A stretch of DNA of 64,000 bases, taken from positions 124,001-188,000 of the forward strand of contig SPEL01000005.1 of assembly GCA_009360885.1 (NCBI GenBank). Reading direction: 5' to 3'. Positions within the stretch are counted from its first letter, which is position 1. Every line of letters begins with the position of its first letter. The notes beneath the pieces were generated by a model that did no database searches, was not told the origin of the DNA, and was given only the letters and a program-made list of their open reading frames with translations. This DNA comes from Sphingobium sp. (GTDB lineage Bacteria; Pseudomonadota; Alphaproteobacteria; Sphingomonadales; Sphingomonadaceae). This document shows, one piece after another, positions 63,320-64,000 of this stretch. A program made the position numbers and the translations under genes.

Positions 63320-64000
63320 TCAACGAAGCGCCACGCGCTGCTTATTCGCAGATGCTTTTCCGCCACCCGATCCGGCTTTATTGACCCATTGCGCAGCAGG
63401 TGCCTCCGCCCCGCTTTGGCGCACGAAACAACTTCCCCGCTGCGCCTTAATGGAAGCGCATAGCTTTTGTGCTTCGGCCTGACTGCCAAATCCCGCAAGG
63501 GCCAGACGATAATGGGTCTTACCACCCACCTGCACCTTACTATTAACTGCCTGATAGGCCGTCAGAGCGGAATTACGCTTTATCTGCTGCTTGTGGCTGA
63601 TCTGCGCCGCTTGCTGCGTGGAAAAAGCACCAAGCTGCACCACCCATTTGGATGATTTCCCAGCCCCGGCGGGGTTGGTCACAACAGCCTTGCTGGCTTT
63701 CACCTGCGCTCTGTCCAGCTCTGGCAGTGCCAGTTTCGTGATTTTCGCAGGCGCCTTCTTCGGTCCAGCCTTTTGGGCTGGCAGAGCAGCAGGCATCACC
63801 ACAGGCGCATCGCTGGATGGCCCGTACAAAGAGGGCAGCGGCGAGGCGCTATGCTTTTCATCCGCAACAGCCGCGAGTAGCGCTTTATCTCCGTCCGTAA
63901 CACCTGTCCCGGCAGTATCACCATCCGCTAAACGCACAGCATCCTGCCCAGCAGCATTCAAGGCCAACCGCGCTGGCAAACCAGCATCATCCTCGCGCAC
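63320..64000 (-). CDS. SPOR-domain protein, C-terminal part (cut by right edge)
   Basis: The visible 226 residues are a Pro/Ala/Lys-rich, disordered linker (ITKLALPELDRAQVKASKAV) followed by a SPOR domain: WVVQLGAFSTQQAAQISHKQ, RLALAGFGSQAEAQKLCASIKAQRGSCFVRQ. SPOR domains bind glycan strands bare of stem peptides at the division septum; they occur in DamX, FtsN and RlpA. The Cys pair (LCAS, SCFV) may form a disulfide. The N-terminus, and so the type, lies beyond the window. Confidence 0.85.
   Translation of the reverse strand: MREDDAGLPARLALNAAGQDAVRLADGDTAGTGVTDGDKALLAAVADEKHSASPLPSLYGPSSDAPVVMPAALPAQKAGPKKAPAKITKLALPELDRAQVKASKAVVTNPAGAGKSSKWVVQLGAFSTQQAAQISHKQQIKRNSALTAYQAVNSKVQVGGKTHYRLALAGFGSQAEAQKLCASIKAQRGSCFVRQSGAEAPAAQWVNKAGSGGGKASANKQRVALR

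Overview
The window is an ordinary-looking, gene-dense chromosomal segment from an alphaproteobacterium, most likely a sphingomonad (order Sphingomonadales). Pointers are a ChpT-type phosphotransferase beside a chemotaxis operon that carries a CtrA-type site, a RibB with an N-terminal helix-turn-helix and a dead RibA half, COQ9 and COQ7, RpoH after RluD, a MaeB malic enzyme with a phosphotransacetylase tail, a GatCAB operon and the tig/clpP/clpX order. I see no prophage, insertion sequence, CRISPR array or origin. Two tRNA genes (Gln-CTG, Leu-TAG) are present.

Layout. 1-6.4 kb (minus): an amidase fragment and cheA-cheW-cheY-cheB-cheR, preceded by chpT, with a CtrA box between chpT and cheA. 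6.5-9.6 kb: a JAMM peptidase divergent from rluD-rpoH, then a small membrane protein. 9.6-17.8 kb (plus): ribD-ribE-ribB(X)-ribH, coq9, a lolA-like gene, a 520-base gene-free stretch with hairpins and a triple repeat, then xthA-ribA-L,D-transpeptidase. 17.9-23.4 kb (minus): glnD and mutS. 23.5-28.7 kb: maeB, an ATPase, rlmE-ppx, tRNA-Gln. 28.7-40.7 kb: two divergent Rid proteins, rsmE, gshA, a Zur-like regulator, dxs-nadD-rsfS-rlmH-envC-ctpA-dsbB-coq7 and a secreted protein. 41.1-45.7 kb: a paralogue of that secreted protein, lysE, a DUF1489-like gene, mgtE, a cyclophilin and an outer-membrane beta-barrel. 46-50.4 kb: sdhCDA (no sdhB) divergent from a soluble, possibly globin-coupled chemoreceptor. 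50.4-59 kb (minus): clpX, clpP, a glycosyltransferase, tig with a histone-like tail, tRNA-Leu, gatB-gatA-gatC. 59-64 kb: a DUF3089 hydrolase, ruvX, pyrB, a non-catalytic pyrC, and a SPOR protein cut by the right edge.

How the genes work together. The window holds a full chemotaxis core plus one cytosolic receptor, both with CtrA-like sites upstream, so motility signalling is probably tied to the cell-cycle regulator that ChpT phosphorylates. All riboflavin enzymes are here, and the ribB promoter region carries a perfect palindrome that the helix-turn-helix of RibB itself could bind. Further oddities are a ruvX gene without a usual start codon at its homology boundary, an aspartate carbamoyltransferase paired with an inactive dihydroorotase across a 36-bp hairpin repeat, and a family of palindromic intergenic repeats at four places.
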